Assembly (NCBI GenBank): GCA_030696315.1
Contig: JAUYSM010000003.1
Location: forward strand, 1-63,951
DNA length: 63,951 nucleotides
Direction: 5' to 3'
DNA from: Pseudohongiella sp.
GTDB taxonomy: Bacteria; Pseudomonadota; Gammaproteobacteria; Pseudomonadales; Pseudohongiellaceae
The notes beneath the pieces are model-generated. The model was not told the origin of the DNA. It did not search any database and worked only from the letters and a program-made list of their open reading frames with translations. This document shows, in pieces, positions 1-7,718 of this stretch; positions within the stretch are counted from its first letter, which is position 1; every line of letters begins with the position of its first letter. The position numbers and the translations under genes were made by a program.

Positions 1-285
1 TTCGCTGTCGCCATAAATGTTGTCGCCCAGAAACACAAACACATCAGGTTTTGCCGTATTAACGACGTCCCAGATGGGTTGTGGTTTGTCCTGATGAACG
101 CAGGAACCAAAGGCGATGCGTGAGACGGGGCCGTTGCGTGAAGCGCGTTGTGCCAGCGTTTGAGAGGCGGCCTGCGCGTGAGCGCCAACAGGCAATCGCA
201 GCACTGCGGCACCGGCGATCAGCGTGCCCAACACCCGGGTAAACACACGCCGGGAAAACGGCTTTCGCAACAGATCAGTGATCAT
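1..285 (-). CDS. PhoD-like alkaline phosphatase/phosphodiesterase, N-terminal part (runs off the window)
   Basis: Only the first 95 codons are present; the gene continues beyond base 1. The reading begins [15 protein letters not shown], and the S-R-R-V-F stretch followed by a hydrophobic run and an A-H-A-Q end looks like a twin-arginine export signal, as is usual for PhoD enzymes. After it come an IAFGSC motif and then [10 protein letters not shown], the first metal-binding Asp/Asn motif of the PhoD metallophosphatase fold. The start ATG overlaps the TGA of the upstream gene (ATGA), so the two are probably co-transcribed and both act on periplasmic phosphoesters. The family is clear; substrate cannot be judged from the fragment. 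Confidence 0.8.
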   Translation of the reverse strand, partial: MITDLLRKPFSRRVFTRVLGTLIAGAAVLRLPVGAHAQAASQTLAQRASRNGPVSRIAFGSCVHQDKPQPIWDVVNTAKPDVFVFLGDNIYGDSE

Positions 286-1409
286 CGTGGCAGAAACTCC
301 GTCATCGGTTTGCCCATGGCTGGATTGTATTGTGTGTAGTCTTCACCCATCCATTGCAGCAGTGTCGCAGCGATTTGATTCGCACCCAGGCACTCGCTGG
401 TAGGTAGCAGACCATTAGCTGGGACACCCGGCCCCATGGCGGCCATCCAGATATTTTCAGAACCGATAATACCCTCCGGGTAATCTGCGGCCAGCCCACT
501 CATGTAGTTTTCAACTGCGCGTTTGCTGGCATGGTGCAACCAGCTCTCCAGTGGCTGTTCGCCACGGCCATGATCCACGGTAACAAAGATGGCGGTGTTG
601 TCCTTGTAGTAGTCCAGACTCTGTAATGTGTTCCAGACATCCTCGATAAACCCATCCACACGGCGCGTGGCAACCACATATTCGTCGTAGTCGCCTTCGT
701 GCGCAAAGTCGTCCGGCTCGCCATAGGCAATATGCACCAGGCGGCTTTCGGTGCGTTTTAACCAAGACAGTGCATAGTGATGGGTAAAGGCATCGTGGCG
801 CACAGTTGGCCAGTGCGGCGACACATCGGCGTGCAACGTGTTTAACATCTCCTCAAACGCATTGGCCGGCTGATCACTTAATCCAATATTGACCGGAATA
901 CCGCTGCGCTCAACGTTATAAATTGCCGGGAATACATTCCATGACGCGAACGCCGCCATGCGCCCGGCAAACGCAGGATTTGCACTCAACAACTCGAGCA
1001 CGGTCTTCTCCGGATTGGGCACGGCGGCGTTGGAGTTGATGGCGTCATTGATCACGCCACTCAGAATTTCGTTGTAACCGGGATACGAAAAATTCCAGTC
1101 ATTGGTTAACACCGCACAAGAACCCTTGTTGTGATCACCAACCACCGTCCCCTGCGTCATCAGCGTATTGTGCAGAAACGGCATCAGCTTCTGCGCGCGC
1201 TGAGCAGGATCATCATGCCAGAACTCAGCCATCAACTGCTCTGCCACGTCCGAGTATTCTTCATGAGTCGCCAGCGCCGCGCTGATGCCCGAAAACGCCT
1301 CTTGCCAACGCACGCCATCAATGGTGATCAACACCACATTGTCGGCGGCAAACACGGATTGTGCGGACAACAGCGTCAACAGGGCTGCGCCTGACAGATA
1401 ATTCTTCAT
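282..1409 (-). CDS. exported alkaline phosphatase superfamily protein (type I phosphodiesterase/sulfatase fold)
   Basis: 375 aa from ATG 1409, preceded by AGGAGAG at good spacing; a longer reading to 1595 exists but runs through palindromic repeats, and the short start gives a clean signal peptide (MKNYLSG...SVFAAD). Metal and nucleophile motifs of the alkaline phosphatase superfamily are visible: D31 in [11 protein letters not shown]108 in FSYPGY (nucleophile position), [10 protein letters not shown] (D233/D234, H237), TVDHGRG (D279, H280) and the LHHAS histidines near 292. This suggests a periplasmic metal-dependent phosphodi- or monoesterase. It overlaps the PhoD-like gene by 4 bp in one operon. 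A palindrome (1442-1468) sits 33 bp upstream of the start, in the presumed leader. Substrate unknown. Confidence 0.82.
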   Translation of the reverse strand: MKNYLSGAALLTLLSAQSVFAADNVVLITIDGVRWQEAFSGISAALATHEEYSDVAEQLMAEFWHDDPAQRAQKLMPFLHNTLMTQGTVVGDHNKGSCAVLTNDWNFSYPGYNEILSGVINDAINSNAAVPNPEKTVLELLSANPAFAGRMAAFASWNVFPAIYNVERSGIPVNIGLSDQPANAFEEMLNTLHADVSPHWPTVRHDAFTHHYALSWLKRTESRLVHIAYGEPDDFAHEGDYDEYVVATRRVDGFIEDVWNTLQSLDYYKDNTAIFVTVDHGRGEQPLESWLHHASKRAVENYMSGLAADYPEGIIGSENIWMAAMGPGVPANGLLPTSECLGANQIAATLLQWMGEDYTQYNPAMGKPMTEFLPR

Positions 1410-1441
1410 GGTGCTCTCTCCTGATAAACGTTTCTCCCGTA

Positions 1442-1468
1442 GGGACGGAGGTCGCAGAGCTCCGTCCC
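1442..1468 (-). repeat. REP-like palindrome, copy 1
   Basis: Perfect inverted arms GGGACGGAG and CTCCGTCCC around a 9-nt loop, which reads CTCTGCGAC on the minus strand. It lies just upstream of the start codon at 1409 (minus). The same sequence recurs at 1711, 8014 and 9784, with a diverged copy at 1525. Confidence 0.85.
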
Positions 1469-1524
1469 CGATTCTTTTGTCAGCGGATGGGCCGGCTGGC
1501 CAGCTAGCCCTTACGCTACAAGGT

Positions 1525-1552
1525 GGGGACAGATCTCTTCGACCACCGTCCC
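1525..1552 (+). repeat. diverged copy of the REP-like palindrome
   Basis: Aligns to the other copies without gaps, with four mismatches over about 30 positions counting the flanking bases. It is in the opposite orientation to copy 1. The pair 1442-1552 therefore forms an inverted doublet of about 110 bp, the arrangement typical of REPINs. Arm pairing is weakened by the substitutions. Confidence 0.6.
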
Positions 1553-1612
1553 TGACGCATGATCCTATGACTGTTTGATGGCGGCACTGTGACAACGGAG
1601 GCGATTGGGAAG

Positions 1613-1688
1613 GATGGGTAGCCGGAGGAGAGCGAAGGGCAATAAAGACGCCAAAGGCGTCGCCCTGAGGAACCTCCGGCTATCCAGC
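1613..1688. repeat. 76-nt composite hairpin with three nested stems
   Basis: Outer arms TAGCCGGAGG (1619-1628) and CCTCCGGCTA (1673-1682) pair perfectly and extend outward with few mismatches to 1613/1688. A middle stem pairs AGGGC (1636-1640) with GCCCT (1662-1666). An inner stem pairs GACGCC (1647-1652) with GGCGTC (1656-1661) around an AAA loop. It sits in the spacer between divergent genes. It could be a mobile palindromic element or a structured RNA; no coding content is seen. Confidence 0.65.
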
Positions 1689-1710
1689 TGGCACATGAGC
1701 TGAAAGATGA

Positions 1711-1736
1711 GGACGGAGCTCTGCGACCTCCGTCCC
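1711..1736 (+). repeat. REP-like palindrome, copy 2
   Basis: Arms GGACGGAG and CTCCGTCC with loop CTCTGCGAC on the plus strand. It ends 18 bp before the start codon at 1755, just before the AGGAG ribosome-binding site, so it would lie in that gene's leader RNA in the sense orientation. Confidence 0.85.
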
Positions 1737-1754
1737 TGCAGGAGACTAAGGTAC

Positions 1755-2267
1755 ATGAAGTTACACGGCGACATCACCATCAACGGCAAACTTTATCCTG
1801 CCGGCAGCGACATATCCGCCTGGAAAATCTACCCGTTTTTCCTCTTTCACATGGGCATTTTCGGCAGTAGCGGCTTTTTCCTCGCATACGCCGACACAGA
1901 GGTCCCCACGCTGTTCCTCTACGCCCATGGCGGCTTTGCGCTGCTGATTTATCTGATGTTTTACAACATCCTGTTCGGCCGCGATGAGGTACGCTGGATG
2001 TTCATCAATGCTGCACTGGGCGGCTTCGGGATTTACGCCGAGCTCAGATGGATACTTGCTCTGCAGGATTTGAACATCGCAGATTTCCCCCCGACGGTAC
2101 ACGTGATCCCGTTTATGTACTACATCATGTACACATTTCTGTTGCGGCAGATGGCGCTCGACCTGAGCGGTTCGCGCGAGAATCCTCAACGGCGACGTAT
2201 CGCCGAGAGGGTCTATATCGTGGTTTCGATACTGGTGTATGTGGTGATTTTTTGGGTGGGGCGGTAG
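1755..2267 (+). CDS. small polytopic membrane protein of unknown function
   Basis: 170 aa from ATG 1755, with AGGAG about 10 nt upstream. The N-terminus (MKLHGDITINGKLYPAG) is hydrophilic. Hydrophobic segments follow at roughly residues 24-43, 52-70, 76-96, 110-128 and 148-167, broken by short charged loops such as FGRDEVRW and SGSRENPQRRR. I do not recognise a catalytic motif or a named family; it resembles short conserved inner-membrane proteins of gammaproteobacteria. It is divergent from the phosphatase gene, and palindrome copy 2 sits directly in front of it. It appears to be a single-gene unit, followed by an AT-rich spacer. Confidence 0.7.
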   Translation: MKLHGDITINGKLYPAGSDISAWKIYPFFLFHMGIFGSSGFFLAYADTEVPTLFLYAHGGFALLIYLMFYNILFGRDEVRWMFINAALGGFGIYAELRWILALQDLNIADFPPTVHVIPFMYYIMYTFLLRQMALDLSGSRENPQRRRIAERVYIVVSILVYVVIFWVGR

Positions 2268-2532
2268 GTGGGTATCTTTAACTCGATCAAGACCAGAGGT
2301 TTTTCAGCAGTGCGGGTTTAGTCGAAGGGCTCTACCAAATTGCGATCTAAAAATAAAAATAGCCGTCATAACATATTGTTTATTAAAATATTATATTGCT
2401 AATCAAAACTCTCACGAGCATGGAATATCATTTTATCTCATTGTTTTTTAAAATAATTATTACAACATTGCCCCGCATCACTTATCGTGTATTATAGGCA
2501 TCAGTTAAACCAACTTTTTAGGAGCAATTGCG
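2268..2532. other. AT-rich intergenic region ahead of the RiPP operon
   Basis: No gene seen. From about 2330 onward the sequence is dominated by A/T tracts, in contrast to the GC-rich upstream genes. It carries the likely RiPP promoter at its right end and A-tracts that could act as UP elements. No terminator hairpin is evident after the 2267 stop. Confidence 0.6.
2468..2495 (+). promoter_or_regulatory. putative sigma-70 promoter of the RiPP operon
   Basis: TTGCCC at 2468-2473 and TATTAT at 2490-2495 are separated by 16 bp. This predicts transcription starting near 2502, about 30 nt before the precursor start codon. It is embedded in AT-rich DNA. This is the best match in the spacer, but it is a pattern call only. 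Confidence 0.45.
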
Positions 2533-2715
2533 ATGCAAGACTTAGCCCGGCAAGGAGCACACGCAGAGAATCTCGACAGTCGCTGTAACTTGGATGTTGA
2601 TCTCTCTACAATCTCCAGCCCAGCATTGGCTAGAATTATCAATGAAATCAAGAATAACGACCTGTCAGATACTCACTCAGCATACGATCGCGTCCACAAT
2701 CGCCACAACAGATAA
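2533..2715 (+). CDS. yhhA: YhhA-type cyclophane RiPP precursor peptide
   Basis: 60 aa from ATG 2533 behind a strong AGGAGC site 7 nt upstream. The leader carries a hydrophobic helix-like stretch, LSTISSPALARIINEIK (residues 24-40). The C-terminal core is THSAYDRVHNRHNR (47-60). The core contains Y51-D-R53, H55-N-R57 and H58-N-R60, each an aromatic/His residue followed two positions later by Arg, the spacing used by radical SAM enzymes that join a ring carbon to a beta-carbon (three-residue cyclophanes). The Y..H..H pattern and the neighbouring genes match what I recall as the YhhA family. The next gene, encoding the maturase, starts 8 bp after the stop. There is no cysteine or double-glycine cleavage motif in the core; the only Cys (C18) is in the leader. 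Symbol recalled from family naming, not checked. Confidence 0.75.
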   Translation: MQDLARQGAHAENLDSRCNLDVDLSTISSPALARIINEIKNNDLSDTHSAYDRVHNRHNR

Positions 2716-2723
2716 TACAATGC

Positions 2724-3845
2724 ATGCTGATTCATACAGTACTGCTTAAAGTTGCGAGCCGCTGCAATATTAATTGCAGTTACTGCTATGTCTACAATAT
2801 GGGTGATGAAGGTTGGCGTGATATGCCGCACCTCATTACATCTGATAAATCCGAACTGCTATTTTTCCGACTCGAGGAGTTGTCCAACGAGCAGTCTCCA
2901 CCCTTCGCAGTAGTACTTCACGGTGGAGAACCCCTAATGATGGGCGCTCGCCGCTTAGAGCACCTATTTCGGGGGCTTCGCGAATCGCTCTCTGACAAAT
3001 ACCCGATAAGCATGCAGACAAATGGCATGCTTCTCAATTCCCAGATTCTTGATTTATGCTCGGACTACAGAATTTCAATTTCAGTGAGCCTGGATGGTCC
3101 ACAACACGTTAATGACAAATTTAGAGTAGATCACAAGGAACTGGGCACTTTTGATCGCGTTGTCGCTGGCATTCAACTATTGAGTAACCACCCGGATGCC
3201 AATTTTCTGTTTGCGGGAACGTTGTCGGTAATTGAACCTAATTCGGATCCAAGAGAAATCTACGCCTTCCTGAAAGATTTGCGGTCGCCTTCTCTGGATT
3301 TTCTGTATCGCGATGGTAACCACACTAATTTGCCTTATGGGAAACAGGATTTTAACTCAACGGAGTATGGCGATTGGTTGTCAGCGCTACTAAACATATA
3401 TTGCGCAGACCCATCGCCTCCTAGGATCAGATTCCTTGATGATCTTGTCAGGCTTGCACTTGGGCAAACTGGTATTAAAGAAGGATTGGGCGACAACAAC
3501 TACGGCATACTGATTATCGAAACTGATGGAAGCATCACAAAAAATGACACATTAAAGAGCGCGTTTAATGGTGCAGACAAATTCGATAACAAGTGGCACC
3601 TCAAATCTGATGCACTAAGCTCAGTCATTTCATCCGATGAATTCAAAAATTACCACTCAATGCAAAGACCCTCATCGACCATCTGCAATCAATGCTCGTT
3701 TTTGCCTATTTGCGGCGGTGGTATGCCTCTTCATCGGTGGAAGGCTGGCACTAACTTCGACAACCCATCAGTATATTGCAACGACCAGAAGAAAATAATT
3801 TCAGCTGTAGTAGCAAAACTGCAAGAATCAGGACTTGCAAATTGA
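2724..3845 (+). CDS. yhhB: radical SAM/SPASM peptide maturase, cyclophane-forming (YhhB-like)
   Basis: 373 aa. The radical SAM cluster motif CNINCSYC gives C14, C18 and C21 close to the N-terminus, followed by a conserved YVYN-type continuation and the HGGEPL stretch (family GGEP motif) in the first half. Toward the C-terminus, C321, C324, C330 (in LPICGGG) and C352 (SVYC) form a SPASM-like auxiliary cluster region. This is the layout of enzymes that install C-C cyclophane rings on ribosomal peptides. The precursor lies immediately upstream and two oxygenase genes overlap downstream. No clear ribosome-binding site precedes ATG 2724, so translation may be coupled to the precursor stop 8 bp upstream. 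Codon and base composition are AT-richer than the flanking genome. The exact substrate rings are inferred. Confidence 0.88.
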   Translation: MLIHTVLLKVASRCNINCSYCYVYNMGDEGWRDMPHLITSDKSELLFFRLEELSNEQSPPFAVVLHGGEPLMMGARRLEHLFRGLRESLSDKYPISMQTNGMLLNSQILDLCSDYRISISVSLDGPQHVNDKFRVDHKELGTFDRVVAGIQLLSNHPDANFLFAGTLSVIEPNSDPREIYAFLKDLRSPSLDFLYRDGNHTNLPYGKQDFNSTEYGDWLSALLNIYCADPSPPRIRFLDDLVRLALGQTGIKEGLGDNNYGILIIETDGSITKNDTLKSAFNGADKFDNKWHLKSDALSSVISSDEFKNYHSMQRPSSTICNQCSFLPICGGGMPLHRWKAGTNFDNPSVYCNDQKKIISAVVAKLQESGLAN

Positions 3846-4435
3846 TCTCAAAGCAAATATCGGACGGCACATATACCGAGACCCCGTTCCCATACTACAT
3901 TTGCCACACATCATTTGATCCAGAGTTCAGCTACACGCTCCTCAACTGGCTCCAAACGGAAGCTCCATGGTCGCTTACAGTAGCGGATTTCTATGAACAG
4001 TATGAGTTCAGTTTTTTTGACGTTGATCTCCCGGCATCTCTTTCTTGCATTAAGTTGCAGAATTATTCCGATACCATAAAACATTTGGTGGCTTCAAAAT
4101 TTAACACCCGACTAGCGGAAAACTTTGATTTGACCGCTCACAAACTGACGGCTGGTCAAACAATTAGGTTACATAATGACTATATCGAAGGTCAGGAAAC
4201 ACATCGGGTCATAATCCAACTAAATAACGGCTGGGAGATGAACCAAGGCGGTCTATTGATGCTGTTTAACAGCAAAGACCCAGCGGATATTCACAGGGCT
4301 TTGCTGCCTGTTCATAATAGTTGCCTTGCATTCGAAATTAGCCAAAAATCAAATCATGCAGTCTCTACAATACTTAGTGGAGAACGCTATACAATGGTCT
4401 ATTCCTTCTACAGGCTACCTGAAGAAAAGCAGTGA
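3842..4435 (+). CDS. yhhC: 2OG-Fe(II) oxygenase of the RiPP operon (YhhC-like)
   Basis: 197 aa if read from TTG 3842, which overlaps the maturase TGA (TTGA) and has AGGA 8-9 nt upstream. An ATG at 3776 would extend it 22 codons into the maturase gene and is less likely. The iron ligands of the double-stranded beta-helix fold are visible: H111-x-D113 in RLHNDY, H172 in QKSNHAV, and R182 in SGERYTMVYSFYR as the 2-oxoglutarate-binding Arg. Such enzymes hydroxylate an amino-acid side chain. Placed between the cyclophane maturase and an HExxH-type hydroxylase, it most likely modifies the YhhA core. The stop overlaps the next start (GTGA). Confidence 0.82.
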   Translation: MISKQISDGTYTETPFPYYICHTSFDPEFSYTLLNWLQTEAPWSLTVADFYEQYEFSFFDVDLPASLSCIKLQNYSDTIKHLVASKFNTRLAENFDLTAHKLTAGQTIRLHNDYIEGQETHRVIIQLNNGWEMNQGGLLMLFNSKDPADIHRALLPVHNSCLAFEISQKSNHAVSTILSGERYTMVYSFYRLPEEKQ

Positions 4436-5274
4436 ATATAACCGAGACTGTTATACGCGAAATTAACAGCGATCCATTTTTGCCGTGGTTGCCAAACCTG
4501 ACAGAAATGTTGGTATTGGCCGCATCAAAGCAGATGCTCACTAAGACACAACTGGAATTGCTTGAATACTCAAGCAGCATGTTTTTATATAATACAGCTC
4601 CGACTCTTCGGATACCTCTCAGTACTATTATTAAAAAAAATCACTACCTCAGCGTTGCGTTGGAGAGCATCCCGGACTCATATCTACTTGAATTGAGCTC
4701 TATCGGAATAGATCCGGTTGATTTAGACAAAGCGCACACAATTGCGATTATCGACGCCATCAATATGGCTTACTCATATATAGCAACAGATCCTAGTCTA
4801 TTCGACACAATCAACTGGTTAATTCGGTCAGTGCACATTATTGGCACTGCAGACCCTGATACTGACATCAGCTACAGCAACCCAGCTATACCGTTCTCAA
4901 TATTCGTTTCAGTTCCAGACATGAAATTTCCGAATGCCGTTGAACGGCTAGCCGAGTCAATTATCCATGAAGCCATGCATTTGCAGCTTACACTTATCGA
5001 AAATTTCTTACCCTTGGTATCAAACGAGAGGACTGAGTTTTTTTCACCCTGGAAAGGTTCCAATCGCAGCGCACGTGGGATACTACATGCAATCTATGTT
5101 TTTTGCTCAATTAGGGCCGGATTGAGCCGACTAACAACGGAACGTAATGCATACATCAAGTCGCGCACTTCCCAGATTACGAAAGAGATGATTCTCGTGA
5201 AAGACTTCCCATTTGAGCAATCGCTGACACCTGAAGGGCAACTGCTGCTAAGAAAACTGATAGCTGCCGCATGA
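4432..5274 (+). CDS. HExxH-motif putative peptide beta-hydroxylase of the RiPP operon
   Basis: 280 aa from GTG 4432, overlapping the previous stop by 4 bp. The diagnostic motif is HEAMH (H179, E180, H183) in ESIIHEAMHLQ, followed about 35 residues later by RGILHAIYVF, whose His (about 219) could be the third metal ligand. This arrangement resembles the HExxH proteins found in RiPP clusters that I recall as 2-oxoglutarate/iron beta-hydroxylases rather than peptidases. The rest is mostly helical and lacks a signal peptide, consistent with a cytoplasmic tailoring enzyme. Its presence beside a second, unrelated oxygenase suggests two hydroxylations of one peptide. It ends 2 bp before the stop of a convergent gene. 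Function inferred from motif and context. Confidence 0.75.
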   Translation: MNITETVIREINSDPFLPWLPNLTEMLVLAASKQMLTKTQLELLEYSSSMFLYNTAPTLRIPLSTIIKKNHYLSVALESIPDSYLLELSSIGIDPVDLDKAHTIAIIDAINMAYSYIATDPSLFDTINWLIRSVHIIGTADPDTDISYSNPAIPFSIFVSVPDMKFPNAVERLAESIIHEAMHLQLTLIENFLPLVSNERTEFFSPWKGSNRSARGILHAIYVFCSIRAGLSRLTTERNAYIKSRTSQITKEMILVKDFPFEQSLTPEGQLLLRKLIAAA

Positions 5275-5276
5275 TC

Positions 5277-7394
5277 TTAGCGATAGCGTGTATTTGAATA
5301 TTCTACCTTGCAAGTTTGACCAAGTCGAAGCACAGCCAACCGATGTTCCAACTCAATTTTTATCGCAACCCTGTCCTTAACTTTTGGTCCAATTACTATT
5401 TTGGATCCAGCTTCTTCAAAGAAAACTGGAGTTGTTTCAATAAACACTCGGGATCCAAACTTAAAGTCCTTCCTTTTAATCCCGGGATTGGATGGGGTTC
5501 TTGCAGCGACGACTCTTAGTTCTTTTTCAGTTCGGTACTCATCTCCTTTGTACAAGTAAAGTAATTCACTCATTATGTCGCGAACCAATCTTTTCATCGT
5601 ATCTTGGCTTTTAACAGAAATGCCTTTGTCTGTCATGAATGCATTAATACGTTCAAGAATTGGCAAGATTTTTTCCATGACGGTTTTCACAGACTCATCA
5701 TCGTACTTCACACGGTATAAAACTGGTCTTACCGGGTCTGAATTCACTTCTACGGAATCTCTTTTTTTCCAACCACCGCTCATTATGGGAGCTTCGTGAG
5801 CACCATCAAAAACAGATACAGGTGTGACTATGCAAAAGCCAGATCCATCGTTTCCGTACGCGCGCCATAGGTCCAGTCGATCTTTATCCTCTGAGAACGA
5901 CCCTATGTGAACGGAGAAATCATAGTCTTTCCACTGATTCGGGCCTTCATCAGCATTCTCGTTGAAGAAGGATTCCAAATAATTTACTTTGCCATGACTG
6001 GGTCTGAACCTAATTAGCCGCTGTCCTTCATCAGGGTCATTGAAGTACGCAATATGATTCAATCTAAGTACATTAGACATACCTGATTTATTGTCAGGAA
6101 GCATACTCCTAATCGTTTCGACACTCTTCGTGTAGTGTGCAACAAACTCGATTTCGTTACTTTCGCTAGTTACCTTATGATCAGACTTAATATCATCAAC
6201 AATTTTGTAGAGTTCCAAAAATGAATCTACGATCTGCTTAAACTTGTTGTCTCCAGTCAGTCCGATCAAATTGAAATATATATAGGAAGGCATTGAGCCT
6301 TGATCCATAGACTTACGAAACAACTCCAACTTCTCACCCATTGCGGCGTCAACTGCAAGATCATGTTGTGCATCCCGAGAACCCAAGTTTGCTGCATCCT
6401 CAAGACGCTTTTTTAGTTGCTCCTGATCAACTGAATTTTGTACTTTTGAGAATTCATACACTATCCGTGAGAACTCACTTCTTGATGCCTCTGAACCATG
6501 AAATTTTTGTAAGATTTCATTTGACAACCAAGCAAGAATTTCCTGCCAGCCCTGATCTTCCTCTCCCTGCTGCATCTTCAACTCATCGACATATCTAACA
6601 ACGATCAGCAAAAGCTCATCGGAAACCTGGCGCTGCTTTTTCTTTGCATCCTCTATCGCTTCAGAAGCTGCCTGCGAAGCCTCCTTCAATTCAAGTAAAA
6701 GGAATTGCCCCAAGGTCAGTTTTGATAGAACGGCTTTGTAAAACAGGGATAGGGGATAGTCCTCTATTGAGTAGTCTTCGTTCGCTGTCTTGGCTTTTGC
6801 TTCCTTGGCAGATTTTATTGCCAATTCCGCATACTCAAGAGACTTTTTCGTATCTTGCACTACACCTTTACCACTGTAGAACACCTTGGCTAGTTCAAGT
6901 TGGGCTCCGGCACCACCAAGCTCCGCCATCCTGAATTTCCAGTTGTATGCCTCCTCGGGGGATATATCCAAGTGATATTCTGCCAACTGAAACATCGCCT
7001 CGGTTGGATTGTCTTCAGCCCCAGCTGCGCGTTTTATCCACTCAAGGAATAACTCGACATTCTGCGCAGTACCTACTCCCTCTTTATAGGCCATCGCCAA
7101 ATCGAAATAGGCCCAAGACAAATTATGCTGTTCTGCCGCCAGCTTTAACCATTCGAAGGCTTTGCGACTGTCAGGCTCTGCGCCAATCCCTTTTTGATAG
7201 CTATTGACAACTTCCTGCATGGAGTCAGAAGCGCGTTGCTTTGCCTGTTCACCGTCAGAATCCGCAAAGGAAACTGCTCGCTTCAAATGTTGTTGAAATT
7301 TTGACAGTGCACTTTGCTTTTTGGACTTACCCCAGTACCCTGGACACTTCCGGTTTTTATTGTGCTTATTTCTAAACTTCACGTTACCAACCAT
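5277..7394 (-). CDS. Sel1-like repeat protein with C-terminal DUF2971-like domain
   Basis: 705 aa from ATG 7394, preceded by AGGAGAG. The N-terminus (about 10-60) is Lys-rich. Residues about 65-250 contain Sel1/TPR-like helical repeats with repeated A-F-E-W-L-K-L-A-A, A-M-A-Y-K-E-G-V-G-T and Y-S-G-K-G-V signatures. A helical linker follows. The last part (about 420-650) carries LRLNHIAYFNDPDEGQRLI and LWRAYGNDGSGFCIV, features of DUF2971 proteins, which are uncharacterised and often found in accessory regions. No signal peptide. It converges tail-to-tail on the RiPP operon with 2 bp between stops and shares its AT-rich composition. Whether it belongs to the RiPP system or is separate cargo cannot be told from sequence. 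Confidence 0.78.
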   Translation of the reverse strand: MVGNVKFRNKHNKNRKCPGYWGKSKKQSALSKFQQHLKRAVSFADSDGEQAKQRASDSMQEVVNSYQKGIGAEPDSRKAFEWLKLAAEQHNLSWAYFDLAMAYKEGVGTAQNVELFLEWIKRAAGAEDNPTEAMFQLAEYHLDISPEEAYNWKFRMAELGGAGAQLELAKVFYSGKGVVQDTKKSLEYAELAIKSAKEAKAKTANEDYSIEDYPLSLFYKAVLSKLTLGQFLLLELKEASQAASEAIEDAKKKQRQVSDELLLIVVRYVDELKMQQGEEDQGWQEILAWLSNEILQKFHGSEASRSEFSRIVYEFSKVQNSVDQEQLKKRLEDAANLGSRDAQHDLAVDAAMGEKLELFRKSMDQGSMPSYIYFNLIGLTGDNKFKQIVDSFLELYKIVDDIKSDHKVTSESNEIEFVAHYTKSVETIRSMLPDNKSGMSNVLRLNHIAYFNDPDEGQRLIRFRPSHGKVNYLESFFNENADEGPNQWKDYDFSVHIGSFSEDKDRLDLWRAYGNDGSGFCIVTPVSVFDGAHEAPIMSGGWKKRDSVEVNSDPVRPVLYRVKYDDESVKTVMEKILPILERINAFMTDKGISVKSQDTMKRLVRDIMSELLYLYKGDEYRTEKELRVVAARTPSNPGIKRKDFKFGSRVFIETTPVFFEEAGSKIVIGPKVKDRVAIKIELEHRLAVLRLGQTCKVEYSNTRYR

Positions 7395-7502
7395 TCTAAG
7401 CTTCTCTCCTGAAACTCATTTGCAGACAACTGCTATTTGGAAAACGGGTTTAAATCGAAGTCGATACATGCAACCGGGCTGTTCACTCAATCAGCAGTCT
7501 AC

Positions 7503-7718
7503 ATGACCATCAAGAGTAAAATGCAACTACTTGCGCAATCCTCCTTTGATTTAATAGCATATTTTTTTACTTTAGGCGCAGGTTATTTCCACGAATCATT
7601 GGCCTTCCCAGATTTTGATACAGCGTTGCAAACTGAGTTAGTAGCAGCATTGCATATAACGAAGCCGATCTACTTTGATCAACTATTGCATACAAAGCTT
7701 ACCGCGGAGGTAATTTAG
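7503..7718 (+). CDS. possible small protein, unknown (may be a remnant)
   Basis: 71 aa from ATG 7503, beginning MTIKSKMQLLAQSS and containing FDTALQTELVAALHITKP. The composition looks protein-like, but there is no good ribosome-binding site and no recognisable motif. It could equally be the decayed end of a gene lost at the edge of the AT-rich segment. It is divergent from the Sel1/DUF2971 gene. Confidence 0.25.
   Translation: MTIKSKMQLLAQSSFDLIAYFFTLGAGYFHESLAFPDFDTALQTELVAALHITKPIYFDQLLHTKLTAEVI

Noticed and set aside
282-1595. Longer start for the phosphatase-type gene at 1595
   Set aside because: The extra 62 codons run through palindromes; ATG 1409 has a ribosome site and a clean signal peptide.
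4432-5274. HExxH protein as a zinc metallopeptidase
   Set aside because: No signal peptide or known peptidase context; the motif surroundings and the RiPP operon fit the HExxH hydroxylase group better, though this is unproven.
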